From the NCBI GenBank assembly GCA_013399015.1, contig VWZX01006533.1, positions 1-64,000 of the forward strand: 64,000 bases of DNA, written 5' to 3'. The stretch's first letter is position 1, and each line of letters opens with the position of its first letter. The stretch is from Galbula dea (Eukaryota > Chordata > Aves > Piciformes > Galbulidae). Below are positions 9,869-21,836 of this stretch, piece by piece. The position numbers and the translations under genes were made by a program. Under the pieces are notes generated by a model, which was given only the letters and a program-made list of their open reading frames with translations, searched no databases and was not told where the DNA came from.

Positions 9869-12800
9869 CACCTGGCTTCCCTGACTCCAGCTCCTGTTGC
9901 CCTGCTGAGCCTGTCTCTGGGAGTGCTTCCCAGACTGTGTCCTGGGGAACATTTGTCATTCCCTAAACTCCTGTTCTCTTCTTGCTGGAAAGAACTCAGG
10001 CAGCAGTTGTCAGGCCAGGCTTGGTTTGGTTTCCAAAAGCTGAAGCAAGAAGAACTTTCTCATTCTGTTTGATTAGAAGTAATAAATATGAATGTGTCCT
10101 ACCCTAAATATTTGATGGGGGAGAGCTGATGTTCTAATGCTCACATTAATGGCTAATCCTGTTTAGCCCAGCAGCCATTTCCCTCTTCTGATGGGGCTGG
10201 CACTACTGGGAGGGCTAACACCAGCCTCTGCTGAAACCCTGGTCAGCTGAAGCCTCTGCTGCCTGCAGACCAAGCTGGGGAGTGACTGAGGCTGGATCTG
10301 CTGCACTGCAGCTGAGGGCCCTGCTTTCACCCTTTCTGTCCTAACCCTTCTTGTCTTCCATCTGGGCTGCCCAGCCAGGGAGGGACTCTGCAGTGCTTCT
10401 GGTGCTAAAGCTCCAGCTGCTGTGTCCATCCTGCTGGATCCATCCTGGCATCACCAGAGCTTGTGCTCCAGGACAGAACCTGGCTCTGGGTGCCAGCAGA
10501 GCAAGCCAGCATCCCAGGTGAGGTCTGTGTGTTACCAGTGAGTGAAGGAAGGGTAAAATCTTGGCTTTGGTCAGGATGTTGAATGTGAAAGATGTTGAGG
10601 GAGGACCCTGAGACCTGGCTGATCCCTCTTGTGCCAGTGGGGAGCAGGAGGTCACCTGGGAGGGTGTGTGGTGGCTGGTGGGTCAGCACTGCTGGCAGGG
10701 GCTGGGTTCTCCCATGGCTTATAGGTGCTGGGAGCACTGTGTTTCTCCCTCAGCCTCCTTGGCTAGCTTCCCAAAGCTGCTGAGAAGACTCCAGGCTTGG
10801 AGGTGCCCATCTTAACAGCCTTCCCACTTGTCTTAACCTAGACTAGGGCTCTGTTCTGATTTGTGTGTCAGGAAGAGGTCTCTGAGTATCAGAGGTCAGC
10901 ATCCCCTTTCCCTGGGTAGCTGAGCTCTTCTCCTCTGCTCCCTGTGGCCTGGCTTCTGTGTGGGTTGATGAGCAGGCAGTGCTGTGGTGCCCATGGCTCT
11001 GAGTGTCTGCTGACACCCCTGTTGGGCAGCTGCTGGTGCTTCTGCAAGGCTGGGCACTTGGGTTCTTTGTCCTTTCAGACTTCTTCCACATCAAGGCTGC
11101 TTCCCACAGAAGAAAGAACAAGAAATTGCTCCTGAAAGAAGCAAGCAGGGGAAAGAACTTCAAAGTAGAGAGCATTGCTCTGGCTCTAGACAGGCACAAG
11201 ACATTCTGAGGTGGAATCTGCTGTTAAATCTGCTTGGGTTTCCCCAGGAGAAGACATTTGTCTGTGTGACAGTGAGGCTGAGCAGTTTCCTACCCCATGC
11301 CAGTGGAACAGCCAACCAAAGGCAGCAGCTTTAATGGGCAGACTTGGTGCTTGGTGCTTTCAGATCTCCCCATGGCTGCAGCAGACAAACAGAGCTGGTT
11401 GTGAAGTGTACCCAAGGGAAAGTTTCCTCTCAGGAAACTTTGCTAAAGACTTTTCTCCTTCAAAGGGGAGCTGGAAGCTCAACTGAAGTTGAGAGATGAC
11501 ACAAGCTCTCCTTAGGAGTTGGCCTTCAAGGCTTTTGTTGTTTCCAGCAGTGGTTTGTAAGACTCTTTGCCTAGTCTGAAGCCTGCCATGAATTAATCTC
11601 CATGCACTGTAGCTAGAGTGGAATGGGGAAATTAATCTAATAGCTAATCACAAGCCCTCTGGGTGTAGGGAAGGACTCAGCAGGTACAACTGCAGAGCTG
11701 TTTCTCCTCTCTCTTGTCAGCCCTGAAAGAGTCACAGAACTGGTGCTTGAGCAGAAGGTCCCACCAGTGCAAAACCATAGACTGAGGTCTCCAAGGACAT
11801 GCCCTTGTGTGCAGGAGTTGGCAGAAGACTTGTGCTCTGGAGCCTTCACCAGCTTCCATGTTCTGGTCCAAAGGAGGTAGGAAACCAAGTGTGCAAACCA
11901 TAAAGAGGTTTGTGGATCACAAATTCTCTTTCTTTTCCTTCCCAAATGGAGTTCAGTCTCACTTCCATCTCTCCAGGTGGAGATCAGCTTGGTCCAGCAG
12001 CTGCTTTGAAGGTTGATGGGGCAGTGCTTTTGGCCTCCCTAGTTTTGGGTTGGTATATCTGGGTTTCAGGAGCTTCCTGGATCACTGTCCATGGCTGCTT
12101 GGCTTGGTTCCTCTCACTGACACCAGCACAGCTCTGCTGTCATCATGCTGATGCCCAGCTGGAGGTGCAGAGGAGAAGATTTCACTACTTCTCCTTGACT
12201 CACTCAACCAGCTCCTCCTCCCTAGCTTGTCTAGCCAAGGGTTGCCACTGTCCAGTGGATGAGTGGCATCAAGCTGCTGGAGGACACTGGAGTCAGCCCT
12301 CAGCTGGTGTCACCCCTGAGGACACTCCAGGGGAAGGTGCTTGGATTTCTCCTAGCTCCTCTGTGACCATGAGGCTGCTGCCTCTCCCTGGTAGACTTAG
12401 ACTTCCTGAGAAAGGTAAGAAAATTGACAGTCTGATAGCAAAGCACAGCCTTTGGAGGGCTCTAAGCAGATGTACTTGCTGCATAAATGAATTTGAAACC
12501 ACCTTTAATAAGCCAACTGTGTTCAGAATGTGAACTAGAGAAATTGCTTTGGATCAGAGTCAGTCCTGGCCATTTCCAGCAGGACACAGCCTGTGCTGCT
12601 TGCAGAGGAACCTCACTCCTAAAAGACAATTAACCTTCCAGGCTGGGTCTGGATCTCATCATTTCCATACAATGGGATGGAGGAGTAATGTGATTAGTGG
12701 CATCAAGAGCTCCTCAGAAACTCTCCTCCTGTAGCTGGCAGCATTTGGCAGGGATGGGAGGTGTGAAGGACTGCAGGTGCTCAGAGGAAGCCCCCAGTGA

Positions 12801-13066
12801 CCTCCCCTTTCAGGGGCAGTTGGGGACTGAGCAGGGGTTTGAAATGTCAGGATGTTAGGGTGAAATAAAGAACAAAATGTGGTGTTTGGAACAGCTGAGA
12901 CATCAGCGTGTTTCTCCCTTGGGTAAGTCAGAGGGAACTTTCCTGGGGCCTGCTGTGGAGATCTGGGAGCTGGGGCATTGCTGCCCCATCACTGGGCACT
13001 GGGAGAGGTGGTGCAGGCATCATCCAACCCTGCAGCCAGGAGCTGCTGACCCACCTGGCCTTAACT
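9869..13066. other. Non-coding, repeat-poor 3.2 kb; AT-rich patches near 10070-10160 and 11580-11650
   Basis: This is one of the longest CR1-free stretches. Open frames of 60 to 207 codons occur on both strands with no recognisable domain. AT-rich patches contain 'gaattaatctcc', 'aaattaatctaatagctaat' and 'cacattaatggctaatcctg', words resembling homeodomain sites. Repeat-free DNA in such a CR1-rich window may be under constraint, but I cannot show that. Confidence 0.45.
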
Positions 13067-13380
13067 CATAGTGCCATGGGATCATTAAGGTTGGAAAAGA
13101 CCTCTAAGGCCAAGCCCAACTGTAGACCCAGCACCCTCCTGCCACTAAACCATGTCACAGGTGCCATGTCCACACCTTTTTGGAGCCCCTCCAGGGATGG
13201 TGACTCCACCACTGCCCTGGGCAGCCTGGGCCAGGCCTGGACAACCCTTTCCATGATGAAATTGTTCCTCATGTCCAACCTAAACCTCCTCTGGTTTAAG
13301 TTGAGGCTGTTTCCTCTTGTCCTAGCACTTGTTCCTTGGGAGAAGAACCCAACTCCCACCTGGCTCCAGCCTCCTCTCAG
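13067..13380 (-). mobile_element. CR1 3' end (group A), left half of a head-to-head pair
   Basis: Reverse complement. 'gatcattaaggttggaaaag' and 'ccactaaaccatgtcacagg' mark the 3' side, 'actgccctgggcagcctggg' the middle and 'acctggctccagcctcctct' the 5' side. Its 13258-13314 segment is the exact reverse complement of 13381-13437 in the neighbouring copy. Confidence 0.95.
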
Positions 13381-13642
13381 GGAAACAGCCTCAACTTAAA
13401 CCAGAGGAGGTTTAGGTTGGACATGAGGAACAATTTCTTCCTGGAAAGGGTTGTGGAGCCCTGTCCCAGGCTGCCCAGGGCAGTGGTGGAGTCCCCATCC
13501 CTGGAGGGGTTTCCAAGCCCTGGAGCTGTGGTGTTGAGGCCATGGTTCAATGGTGCCCTGGCAGTGCTGGGTAAGGGTTGGACTCCATAATGATCTCAAA
13601 GGTCTCTTCCAACCCAAATGATTCCATGATTCTATCCCTCTG
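13381..13642 (+). mobile_element. CR1 3' end (group A), right half of a head-to-head pair
   Basis: 'ggaaacagcctcaacttaaa' through 'cccagggcagtggtggagtc', 'ggtgccctggcagtgctggg' and 'ctcaaaggtctcttccaacc' to 'atgattccatgattctat'. The first 57 nt match the left copy perfectly, including the unusual 'cttaaaccagagg', then the two copies diverge. Confidence 0.95.
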
Positions 13643-14364
13643 TTTAGTGAAGCACCTGGAGAGCTTGCACAAAACCCATGACTTTCCTTTCCTGGTTGTC
13701 ACTTTTACTGCAGCAGCATTCAGTTTGGGTGGAAATGACTTGGAATCTCTTGTACAGAGGAGATTTGGGAGGAAGGAGAAGGTTGGGTCAGCTGTGGTTT
13801 CAGCTGAGACATGCAGTGGAGAGTCCTGACTCCTGGGTTTAGCACAAGGGAGGTTGTTATCCTCTGGCAGCTGCCAGAGCTGAGTGACTCTGGTCATTAT
13901 GTTGGAGAGAAGAGAAATGCTTTTAGCAAACTTAATTAGGGAGCTGCAAACTATGGGTTGTTCTTTTACAGAATTAACTCATTGAGAGTGGGACTAGAAA
14001 TGATATCTGAAGAGACTGCAGCTTGCTTTGGAGCATTAATCATTGGTTTACTGATCCAAAATTAATATGGTTTGCATTTTGCAGTCTGGCTAGGAAACCC
14101 TGAGCCATGCACCAAGGGAACCTTGCAGAGCTGCTCCAGGGCAGCTCAAGGGAGAGGGACAGAAGGTGACCAGGAGAGGATGTAGAGTTTCAGGTTTGTG
14201 CTTGGAAGGCTTGGAGAGTCCATGCTGGGCAAGGATTTCTCCTTTGCTCTCCACCAGAACATTGTCTTCTCCCAGCCTCTCGTGCTGGATCTCCCCTTCC
14301 TCTGCAGTGAGGACATCAACCAGCAGTGAGGTCACACCTCAAGAGTTTCTTTCTTCTGGATGCT
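13643..14364. other. Non-coding, AT-rich block at about 13890-14085
   Basis: The block carries 'aacttaattagggagctgca', 'gaattaactcattgag', 'gcattaatcattggtttact' and 'aaaattaatatggtttgcat'. Dense homeodomain-type cores within 200 bp make it a candidate conserved non-coding element. Confidence 0.4.
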
Positions 14365-14473
14365 AGCCCATCTCAAGGGCAAGGTGTTTGGGGCTCTGAG
14401 TAACCTGATCTACTTGAAGATGTCCCTGCTGAGTGCAGGGCTGTGGACTCTTCCAATCTCTGTGACTCTGTGA
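14365..14473 (+). mobile_element. CR1 3' end (group B), short
   Basis: 'caaggtgtttggggctctga', 'agtaacctgatctacttgaa' and 'gatgtccctgctgagtgcag', then a degenerate tail 'atctctgtgactctgtgag'. It is followed directly by a second, longer group B copy in the same orientation. Confidence 0.85.
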
Positions 14474-14710
14474 GGGTAGATTTAGATTAGATGTAAGGAA
14501 GAAATTCTTTACACCCTGAGGGAGGTGAGAGCCTGTCCCAGGCTGCCCAGAGAGGTGGGAGATGTCCCATCCCTGGAACCATCCCAGCTCAGGTTGTCTG
14601 GGCCTGTGAGCAACCTGCTCTGGTTTCAGATGTCCCTGCTGACTGCAGGGGTTTGGACTAGATGACCTCTAAAGGTCTCTCCCAACCCAAACCATCCTGA
14701 GATTCTATGG
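14474..14710 (+). mobile_element. CR1 3' end (group B)
   Basis: 'tttagattagatgtaaggaa', 'gagaggtgggagatgtccca', 'gcaacctgctctggtttcag', 'ttggactagatgacctctaa' and terminus 'ccatcctgagattctatgg'. The 3' end is intact and the 5' end truncated. Confidence 0.94.
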
Positions 14711-15812
14711 CAGGGTCCTTGGTGGCTTGTTTTAAACTCCCAGGAGATGGCAGCTGCTGTTGATGCCTCCTTGCTGTTGGGTGTTCAAGAATCCAAGCTC
14801 CAAACAGAAACAGGTGGTGCAAGAAGCTATCCCTGGCCCCCAGCCATGCCCCCCTAGGAGGTGAAGTCAAGGCCCTTTGTTGGTGGGCATTGCCAGCTGA
14901 ACACAGCCTGAGGACTGGATGTCAAGGCACTGACTGGGAGGATGAGATGAGTAAAGAAAGGAAAGGATATGGTGTTTATCCTTGGCTGGGGAGATAGATC
15001 TGTTTGCAGGAGTGTGACTAGTTAAGAAATGAATGAGTTAAGAGCTCAAAAGAGGCTCAAAATGAGTTAAGAGCTCCAAAGAGGCTCTGTGGGAAGTGTT
15101 CCTGCAGGAAATGGGTGCCATGCCTTCAGGAGAGCTTTACCTCTCTGCCCCTGGCAATGGGTACAGGTTAGGGCAGGAGCAGGACCTGCAGTAGGCAGTG
15201 GCACTGAAAGGCTACCCTGAGCCTGCCTGTGGTGCTGGGAGGAGCCTGGCTGGCTCCAGGGAGAAGTTCTCTGCAAACAGAGGCTTGTGCTCTTCTCTTT
15301 ACTGCAGCTGCTTCATCTCAGGTCTCCTCTTAACTGCCTGGAGCCAACCCAGGCTCCTGCAGAGCTTCCTTGCCCAGCACACTGGAAGGCTTTCAGGGGA
15401 AAGTGCAGTGGTTACTGTGCCTTTAAGCAACGTGAGCTGCAGGGCTGTGAGGCAGAGACATGTGTGATCACAGGAGCACTTCTGTGCTGGGGTGAGCGGG
15501 ATGATTTTCCTCTTGAAGTGAGCAGCTCTGAGGGGGAGCTGGAGCTTTCATGTGGCAGCAGCAGGCACTTGAAAGTGATTGTGCCACGCAGGGTTGGGAG
15601 GAAAACAAGCACTGCTGTCAGCAGCTCCTCCAGAGGGGAGGCTCTGCAAAGCCCTCTCTCCCCACTCCCTCCCAGTTCAGCCCCAGTGCTTGCTGGCTGG
15701 GTGCTGTCCTCCCCCAAGGACCCCAGCCCCACCTCTCCAAGTGCTCTTTCCTGCAGCCATCCACATGAGTTGGGTCTAAACCTCCCCAGGGCAGGATGAT
15801 TCCCAGAGTCAG
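14711..15812. other. Non-coding; 29-bp tandem duplication at 15032-15087
   Basis: No gene recognised. The local duplication of 'aatgagttaagagctc' with 'aaagaggctc' (period 29) is the only structure seen. Open frames at 15287-15799 lack recognisable products. Confidence 0.5.
15032..15087. repeat. 29-bp direct tandem duplication
   Basis: Two adjacent copies begin at 15032 and 15061, differing at one base in the 'agctc(a/c)aaagaggctc' part. Confidence 0.85.
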
Positions 15813-15965
15813 CACAGAATGGTTTGGGCTGGAAGGGACCTTAAAGATCATCTAGCTCCAACCCCCTGCCATGGGCAGGGATGCCACCCACTAGATCAGG
15901 TTCCCCAGGGCCACATCCAGCCTGGCCTTGAACACCTCCAGCTTCTCTGGGCAACCTGTTGAGTG
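15813..15965 (-). mobile_element. CR1 3' end (group D, older)
   Basis: 'cacagaatggtttgggctgg', 'accttaaagatcatctagct', 'ccacccactagatcaggttc', 'catccagcctggccttgaac' and 'ctccagcttctctgggcaac'. This is the classic widespread avian CR1 3' region in reverse. Confidence 0.95.
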
Positions 15966-17950
15966 CAGAAGCTCTCCAGTTAGACTTTGTGGTCACAAGT
16001 CAGCTTGAATCAGTGGCAAAAGGGTTCCAGGTCTGCAGAAATGCTCCTGTTTATGCCACCACTCAGAGCCTCCAGTGCCAGAAATGGGTTTTCCAGCCAG
16101 AAATGACTGGACACCACTGCTGTAGGGCAAAGAGGAGTGTGAGGATGTGGAGGCTCAGCTCAGTTCCTGCCCTAGCCATCATCTCCTGCATGATACATCT
16201 CATCCCCTGGTCTCTGAGACACATACCTGAGTGTTGCAGGACTCAGCTTTGGGCCTCTCCTGCTTCCAGTGGAAGGAAACATGTTTTGCTCTGGATTCCT
16301 GGTATTTATTTATGCCAAGTGGAGCAGCTCAAAGGAGAGGAGAAGTTCTCTCCTCTAACACAGCCTGGCACTGGTTTGCTGCACTGCACATTTGTTGTCC
16401 ATGGTGAGCAGGCAGAGTGATTCTTCACCCATGAGGCAGTGGCCAGGAACCTTTTGAGGGGAGGATGAACCTGGTTATTCATAAGAGACAACCCCTCCTG
16501 GTTTTGAGGAACAGGCAGAGAGTCTGTCCAGTCTGGACAGTGCCTCTGAAGAGAGATGAGGAGCAGCTGGTGAGCATCCAACAGCATCAGCTCCCAGCAG
16601 CTTGCTCCAAGCCTAGGCCATCTGAAGGGGCAAGCAAGGCATCAGACAGCTGTGATTTAACAATTCATTTTACAAAGGGGTTGTTGTGTCCCATGGAAAC
16701 TGTCTCAGAGGTGCTCTTTTTGATGTTGGAATGTTCCAGCACCCACCTGGGGCTGCTGTAGAGCTGGAAGGTGCTAAGAATGATGAGGAGCAGTAGCTGA
16801 GAGGCAGGCAGTGCTTGTGGCAGAGGGAAATGGATGTGATTTTGGGAGGAGTGGGGTTTATTTCCCCTCATGGAACTTGGAAACAGATGGCCCTAGAAAT
16901 GCTATTGCAGTTCAGCAGTTGATATCCTTCGCTGGCTGAGGGTCCTTGCTTTGCAGGCAGCTCCTAATGGATCATCTCAGCAATGGCTGCAGGTTTCTTC
17001 CTGACTTCTCATTACACAAAGAGCAAACAGATGAGTTGGGCTGGGAGCTAGAGCTGTGTTTATTCCAGATGAAGGGCAGCACAGCCTGAGATCATCAGTC
17101 TCTGCAAGACACAACAGAGAACAGAAAGGGCTGGGATGCCTTGCTCTGTGTTGCAGTGGCTGGAGAGGTCAGGGTGGGTTTCTTTGCCACCTCTCTCAGC
17201 TCAGAGGAGTCTTGGGAGCCCAGAACTGGTCCCAGTATGGTCAGGTGGAGTGTGCCATCTGCCCACCCTTGTGTCCACCTTCCCATCAGCTGCACCACAG
17301 GGTTTGTTCCCTCATCTTTAGGCAATTAGGCTTTGTTGGACACAGAGGAAAAACATCTGCCATTTCTCTCCAGATTAGCTGCTTCTCCTGCTGGGCTTTA
17401 AACACCTTCAGCTGCTATTTTCTCTTTCCAGCTTCCCACCCTGGCTAAATTATTGAGGAATCTGTCAGATAGTTTCACACATGTGTTTGGCCTTAATTAA
17501 GGGAAGAGGAGTCTTTTAATTGATTTTAATATTATATTACAAGTCCAAAGCATTGCCAACAGCCTGTCACAGGAAGTCTAGCACCAGAGTAGCTGAGGCC
17601 CTCTGCTTCATTGTCTGTTGTTTTCAGCCTGGCTCTCAGAGGAGAGGAGATGTCTGGTTGCTCCCAGTTAGCAGATGTTGAATCTTCTGGAGCTTTCAGC
17701 TGAGAAGGATCCAGTGTTGGCTGGTGGGGAGGTGTGCGTGGGGAAAGAGTTCCTCTGCTCACAGCATCAGCTGATCTGAGTTCTGTTCTTCTGCAGCTCT
17801 GAGATCCTCTGCTGCTCATCTCACTGCCAAAGGAATGTCTGATAGTTTAGGGCTGAAGGCAACAACTAGCCTTTGCTTCATAAGGAGACAAAATCCAGTG
17901 CCAGCCTTTCTGAGGCTCAGTTGTGCTTTCCCCAGCAGCAGAGCTACCCA
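15966..17950. other. Non-coding, repeat-poor; AT-rich patch at about 17440-17545
   Basis: No supportable gene. The AT-rich patch reads 'ccttaattaagggaagagga', 'cttttaattgattttaatat', 'tatattacaag'. It could be a conserved element or scaffold-attachment-like DNA. Confidence 0.45.
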
Positions 17951-18050
17951 GATGACCTGGGGTAGATCAGCTAGTCCAACCCCCTGCAGGCAGCAGGGAC
18001 ATCTGCAACTAGAGCAGGTTGCTCAGAGCCCCAAACCACCTGACCTGCAT
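17951..18050 (-). mobile_element. CR1 3' end (group B), short
   Basis: 'tagtccaaccccctgcaggc', 'agcagggacatctgcaacta' and 'gcaggttgctcagagcccca'. Both outer limits are degraded. Confidence 0.87.
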
Positions 18051-18764
18051 GGGGAATAAGCCCATGGAGAGAGAAACTTCAACAGTAGATCTTGAGAGCA
18101 TCAGATGTTACTCAGTTCCTTGTGTTTGTGGTTTCAGAGAACCCAGATAATTCTCTGTCATGGCCAAGAGAAGTCTGGAACAAAACTCAGCTGCAGGGTT
18201 TGGCTTCCCTTTGGAGCAGAGCTCAGGAGAAGAAGAAATAGGAGGTGAGAAATACTGAAGGCAGTAAATGAGCCCACAGCAGTCTCAGTGAGGTCCTCCT
18301 GCAGTGAGCACAGCTCCAGCAGGGGTGGATTTGCCTCCCTTAGCTGAAGGGAGACACTTCTTGCCCGGAGCAGAGTGGGGAGGTGCTGTGAGGTGCCTGT
18401 CCTCTGCTGGCTGGTGCTCCCACCACCTGCAGACTGGATGCAGGCACCAGCAGCAGGCCATGGGCTGTCAGAGGATGATCTTTGCCTGACTGAGAAGCAT
18501 TTCCTTCTTGTCACCTTGCAGTGCAGGCAGGGTGTGTGCAGTCAGAAGGGTTCTGTAGTGTGGTGCTGTTGGTGAGGCATTACTGTTACCAGCAGCATCT
18601 CAATCAGTGCAGGCTGATGTTTCAAAGGAACCTGAAAACTCATGTGTCCAATTCCTCCTGATGTTGTATGGGAGGAGCTGCTAATCCTCTGGCCTCCTCA
18701 AACACCCCAAACATCACCAAGTGCCTGCTGAGACTGACAGCAGCTTCCTCAGGTGCAGAAGGCA
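18051..18764. other. Non-coding, nothing recognised
   Basis: Open frames on both strands around 18158-18575 have no recognisable domain. No repeat or RNA signal. Confidence 0.5.
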
Positions 18765-18955
18765 CTGCAGGACACATGGGACAGGCTGAGAGCTGGGGGA
18801 CAGGAACCTCCTGGAGTCCAACAAGGGCAAGTGAAAGGTCCTGCACCTGGGGAGGAATAACCTGATGGAGCAGGACAGGTTAGGGGTTGAGCTGATGGAA
18901 AGCAGCTCCACAAGGAAGGATCTGGAAGTGCTGGTGGACAACCAGTTCTTCTCCC
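18765..18955 (+). mobile_element. CR1 reverse-transcriptase ORF remnant (ORF2 end)
   Basis: 'ctggagtccaacaagggcaa', 'gtgaaaggtcctgcacctgg' and 'aggatctggaagtgctggtg' correspond to the C-terminal part of CR1 ORF2, where the family reads roughly N-K-x-K-x-x-V-L-H-L-G and later K-D-L-x-V-L-V-D. Frameshifts and stops make it inactive. No 3' untranslated region follows. Confidence 0.85.
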
Positions 18956-19788
18956 TGCACCTAAGGCACGTTTGTAGGTGGCCATCTCACAAGAGTAGGG
19001 CAGCCAGGCCCCTGTGAAAGGTCTTACCCTGCAATGGCATCACCCCATGAGGAGAAGGGCTGGGAGCTCTGCTCTAGTTCTGATTTCTTGGTGTTGGGGC
19101 AGGCAGTGGAGAAAAGCTTTCAATGCCACAGGCCTTCTTTGGGCTGCTGGGAAAGATTTAAAGGTTATTGAAACAGTTCTGGCAAGGATGCTATGAGACA
19201 GAGAATTCATTTTGGACCTGTAAAACTCAGAACTGCCTGATTAACATTTGTTGATTACAATATAACATGATTACAGCTTCTAGACAACACTGCAGTATAT
19301 TCCAGGGAACAGCAGGAGCCCATAAATGAACACCTGGCAATCAGGAACCAAATCCCACAAGGATAAAAGCTATGTCACTGGATCCCGATGCAGAGCTCAC
19401 AGGAATCAAGGGAGATGAAGCTTTTGTTTTCCATGAGCTTGGGACAGGCTTTGCATGACCTCCTCAGGTCAGGGTTTAGCTCCTGCCCCTCTCAGGCTGC
19501 TCTGTGGCAGTGCTTTTGTTCAGCTGGAGCTCTGCTGACAGCAGCATAAGCAGCAGACATTAACAAGACAACAAATGATTTGCCAGCACTGTGGAGACTT
19601 CAATGAAGTTGGAATTTCCAGAACAGCATCTTTTGGTCCCAAAGAATGGGTGTAGCAAATGCATTTGCCTTGGGCCTGGGTACTCATCTCTCTGGCATCT
19701 CCTAATGAACAGCAAGTGGCTGTTAGTCTAACAGCTAGGGTACAGCTGTTCTCACAGGGCTGGGAACAGACTGACAGCAAGCTCAGAG
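18956..19788. other. Non-coding, nothing recognised; AT-rich stretch 19200-19300
   Basis: No gene supported. AT-rich sequence with 'gattacaatataacatgatt' around 19253-19275. Confidence 0.5.
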
Positions 19789-20297
19789 GGTCACAGAATG
19801 ATAGAACAGTGGAGGCTGGAAGGGACCTCTGGGGATCATCCAGTCCAACCCCCTGCTAAAGCAGGGGCACCCACAGCAGCTTGCCCAGGATCACCTCCAG
19901 CTGGGCTTGGAATCTCTCCCCACAAGGAGACTCCACAGCCTCTCTGCAAAGCCTGGGCCAGGGCTCCAACACCCTCACAACAAACAAGTCTCTCCTGCTC
20001 AGCTGCAACCTCCTGGCTTCCAGTTGGTGCCCAGTGCCCCTTGGGCTGGCCCTGGGCACCACTGAGCAGAGTCTGGCCACAGCCTCTTGCCTTCTGTCCT
20101 TGAGCTCTTGCTGAGCCTTGATCAGCTCCCCTGTGGGGCTGCTCTTCTCCAGGCTAAGCAGCCCCAGGGCTCTCAGCCTTTCCTCCTGCCACAGATGCTG
20201 CAGTGCCCTCAGCATCTTCCTAGCCTCTGCTGGACTCTCTCCAGCAGTTCCTTGTCTCTCTGGAACTGGGGAGCCCAGAACTGGAGCCAGGACTCCT
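19789..20297 (-). mobile_element. CR1 (group C), about 510 bp
   Basis: 'ggaagggacctctggggatc', 'cccctgctaaagcaggggca', 'tcacctccagctgggcttgg', 'gcaccactgagcagagtctg', 'ccacagatgctgcagtgccc' and 'ctggactctctccagcagtt'. The 3' tail side at 19789 carries 'gtcacagaatgatagaacag'. A second group C piece starts head-to-head at 20298. Confidence 0.95.
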
Positions 20298-20430
20298 TCT
20301 GTGGAAAGATTCCAAGCCCAGCTGGAGGTGACCCTGGACAAGCTGCTGTGGGTGCCCCTGCTTTAGCAGGGGTTGGAGTAGATGATCCCCAGAGGTCCCT
20401 TCCAGCCCCTGCCATGCTGGGGTTGGTGGA
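20298..20430 (+). mobile_element. CR1 3' end (group C), head-to-head partner
   Basis: 'tggaaagattccaagcccag', 'ctggaggtgaccctggacaa', 'cccctgctttagcaggggtt' and 'gatccccagaggtcccttcc'. With 19800-19930 it forms an inverted repeat of roughly 125 bp arms around a loop of about 370 bp. Confidence 0.93.
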
Positions 20431-21516
20431 TTCTGGGATCTGGTGGTGGTTGCTTAAACTTTACTGCACAGTTTATAGCAGACAACACAATTCTCCTCCT
20501 TCAGCCTCAAAGCCTGATTCAAATGCTGCTTCCCAGTGACATGAATGAATCAGTGACCAACTTCATCTTCCTGTGAGGAAACCCTGCAAGTCCTGAGTTG
20601 TCTGAAACCTTAATGAGTTGTTCAATAACCAAGAGATATTTTGGTTGGCAGGGGATGTTTCTGTCACTGATAGAGGGAAAACAACTCTCCCAGCCCCTGC
20701 AACAGAAACCAAGATGCGTTCAAAGTCCACCAGAAAAAGTCAAATATTTTCCATTACCCTCTGCAGCTCTTTCAAAGCAGCAGAATTTTTTCATGGCTTT
20801 CTCTTCACTGAAAATGTTCTTTAGAAGTGGGAGCAGTTGTTAGAATCCCATCTGAGAGGAAGGAAGAAATGTGAGCCTGAAGAGGAGCATGGAAGGGAGG
20901 GGATAGGAGAAAAAAAAGGTGAAATAAGATGCCCTATTCATTACTTTTCTTGACACCTTTTCCCTCTTCTCATCCTAAGTGTGGGCTGTGAGGTGCAGCT
21001 GTCTTGTGCTGACAGCTCTGGGCACAAGCTCTTTAGGGAAGTCCTCACCTCTTGAAGAGAATCATTAGGCTCAGAGGGTGAGCATTTCCCTTTTGGGTCT
21101 CTCTTGAGCAATGACTCTGAAACACAGAGACCCAACAGCTTCCTACAGGCCCTGGTGCTGCAGCAGAGATGCAGGAAATTGCTTCCCTCATATCTCCAGC
21201 CAGTGATTTTACTGAAATGGAACAAAAATGGTTTGCTGCTTCCCCATCCTCTATAGGAGCTGTGGCACAGAGACAGAAACTCTCACTGGGTAATGATCCA
21301 GAGACTCCAGAAGAAGCCAACTCCCTTCCTGCTGCAATCCTAGGGGGTAAGGTGGGAACCCAATAGGCAACTGAGTTGCACATGAAGCCATGGGAGAGGT
21401 GAGCTCCTGAACAGGCTTTGGGAAACCTCAGTGTGTTTGGGATTTTTACCTTTGGGTTCTCATCTATGTAGGTGAAAGCAGATGTTCCCAGTGCTGAACT
21501 GGCAGGTTCACATCAC
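20431..21516. other. Non-coding, nothing recognised
   Basis: Short open frames only. Contains a purine-rich stretch near 20850-20925. Confidence 0.5.
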
Positions 21517-21797
21517 AGACTCATAGGCTGGTTTGGGTGGGAAGGGACCTTCCAAGGTCACCTAGTCCAACCCCCTGCAGCCAGCAGGGACATCTCCAAC
21601 CAGAGCAGGTTGCTCCCAGCCCCAGACACCCTGAGCTGGGATGGTCCCAGGGATGGGACATCTCCCACCTCTCTGGGTGACCTGGCACCGGCTCTCACCA
21701 CCCTCAGCATAAAACATTTCTTCCTTCTCTCTAGTCTAACTCTCTCTCTTTCAGTTCAAAACCATCAGCCCTTGTCCTATCCCAACAGGCCAGCTTC
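21517..21797 (-). mobile_element. CR1 3' end (group B)
   Basis: 'gggaagggaccttccaaggt', 'aaccccctgcagccagcagg', 'gggatgggacatctcccacc', 'cggctctcaccaccctcagc' and 'accatcagcccttgtcctat'. Tail side at 21517. Confidence 0.95.
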
Positions 21798-21836
21798 AGA
21801 TTAAGAAGCTGAGGTTGTTCCTTTCCTGATCTGAAA

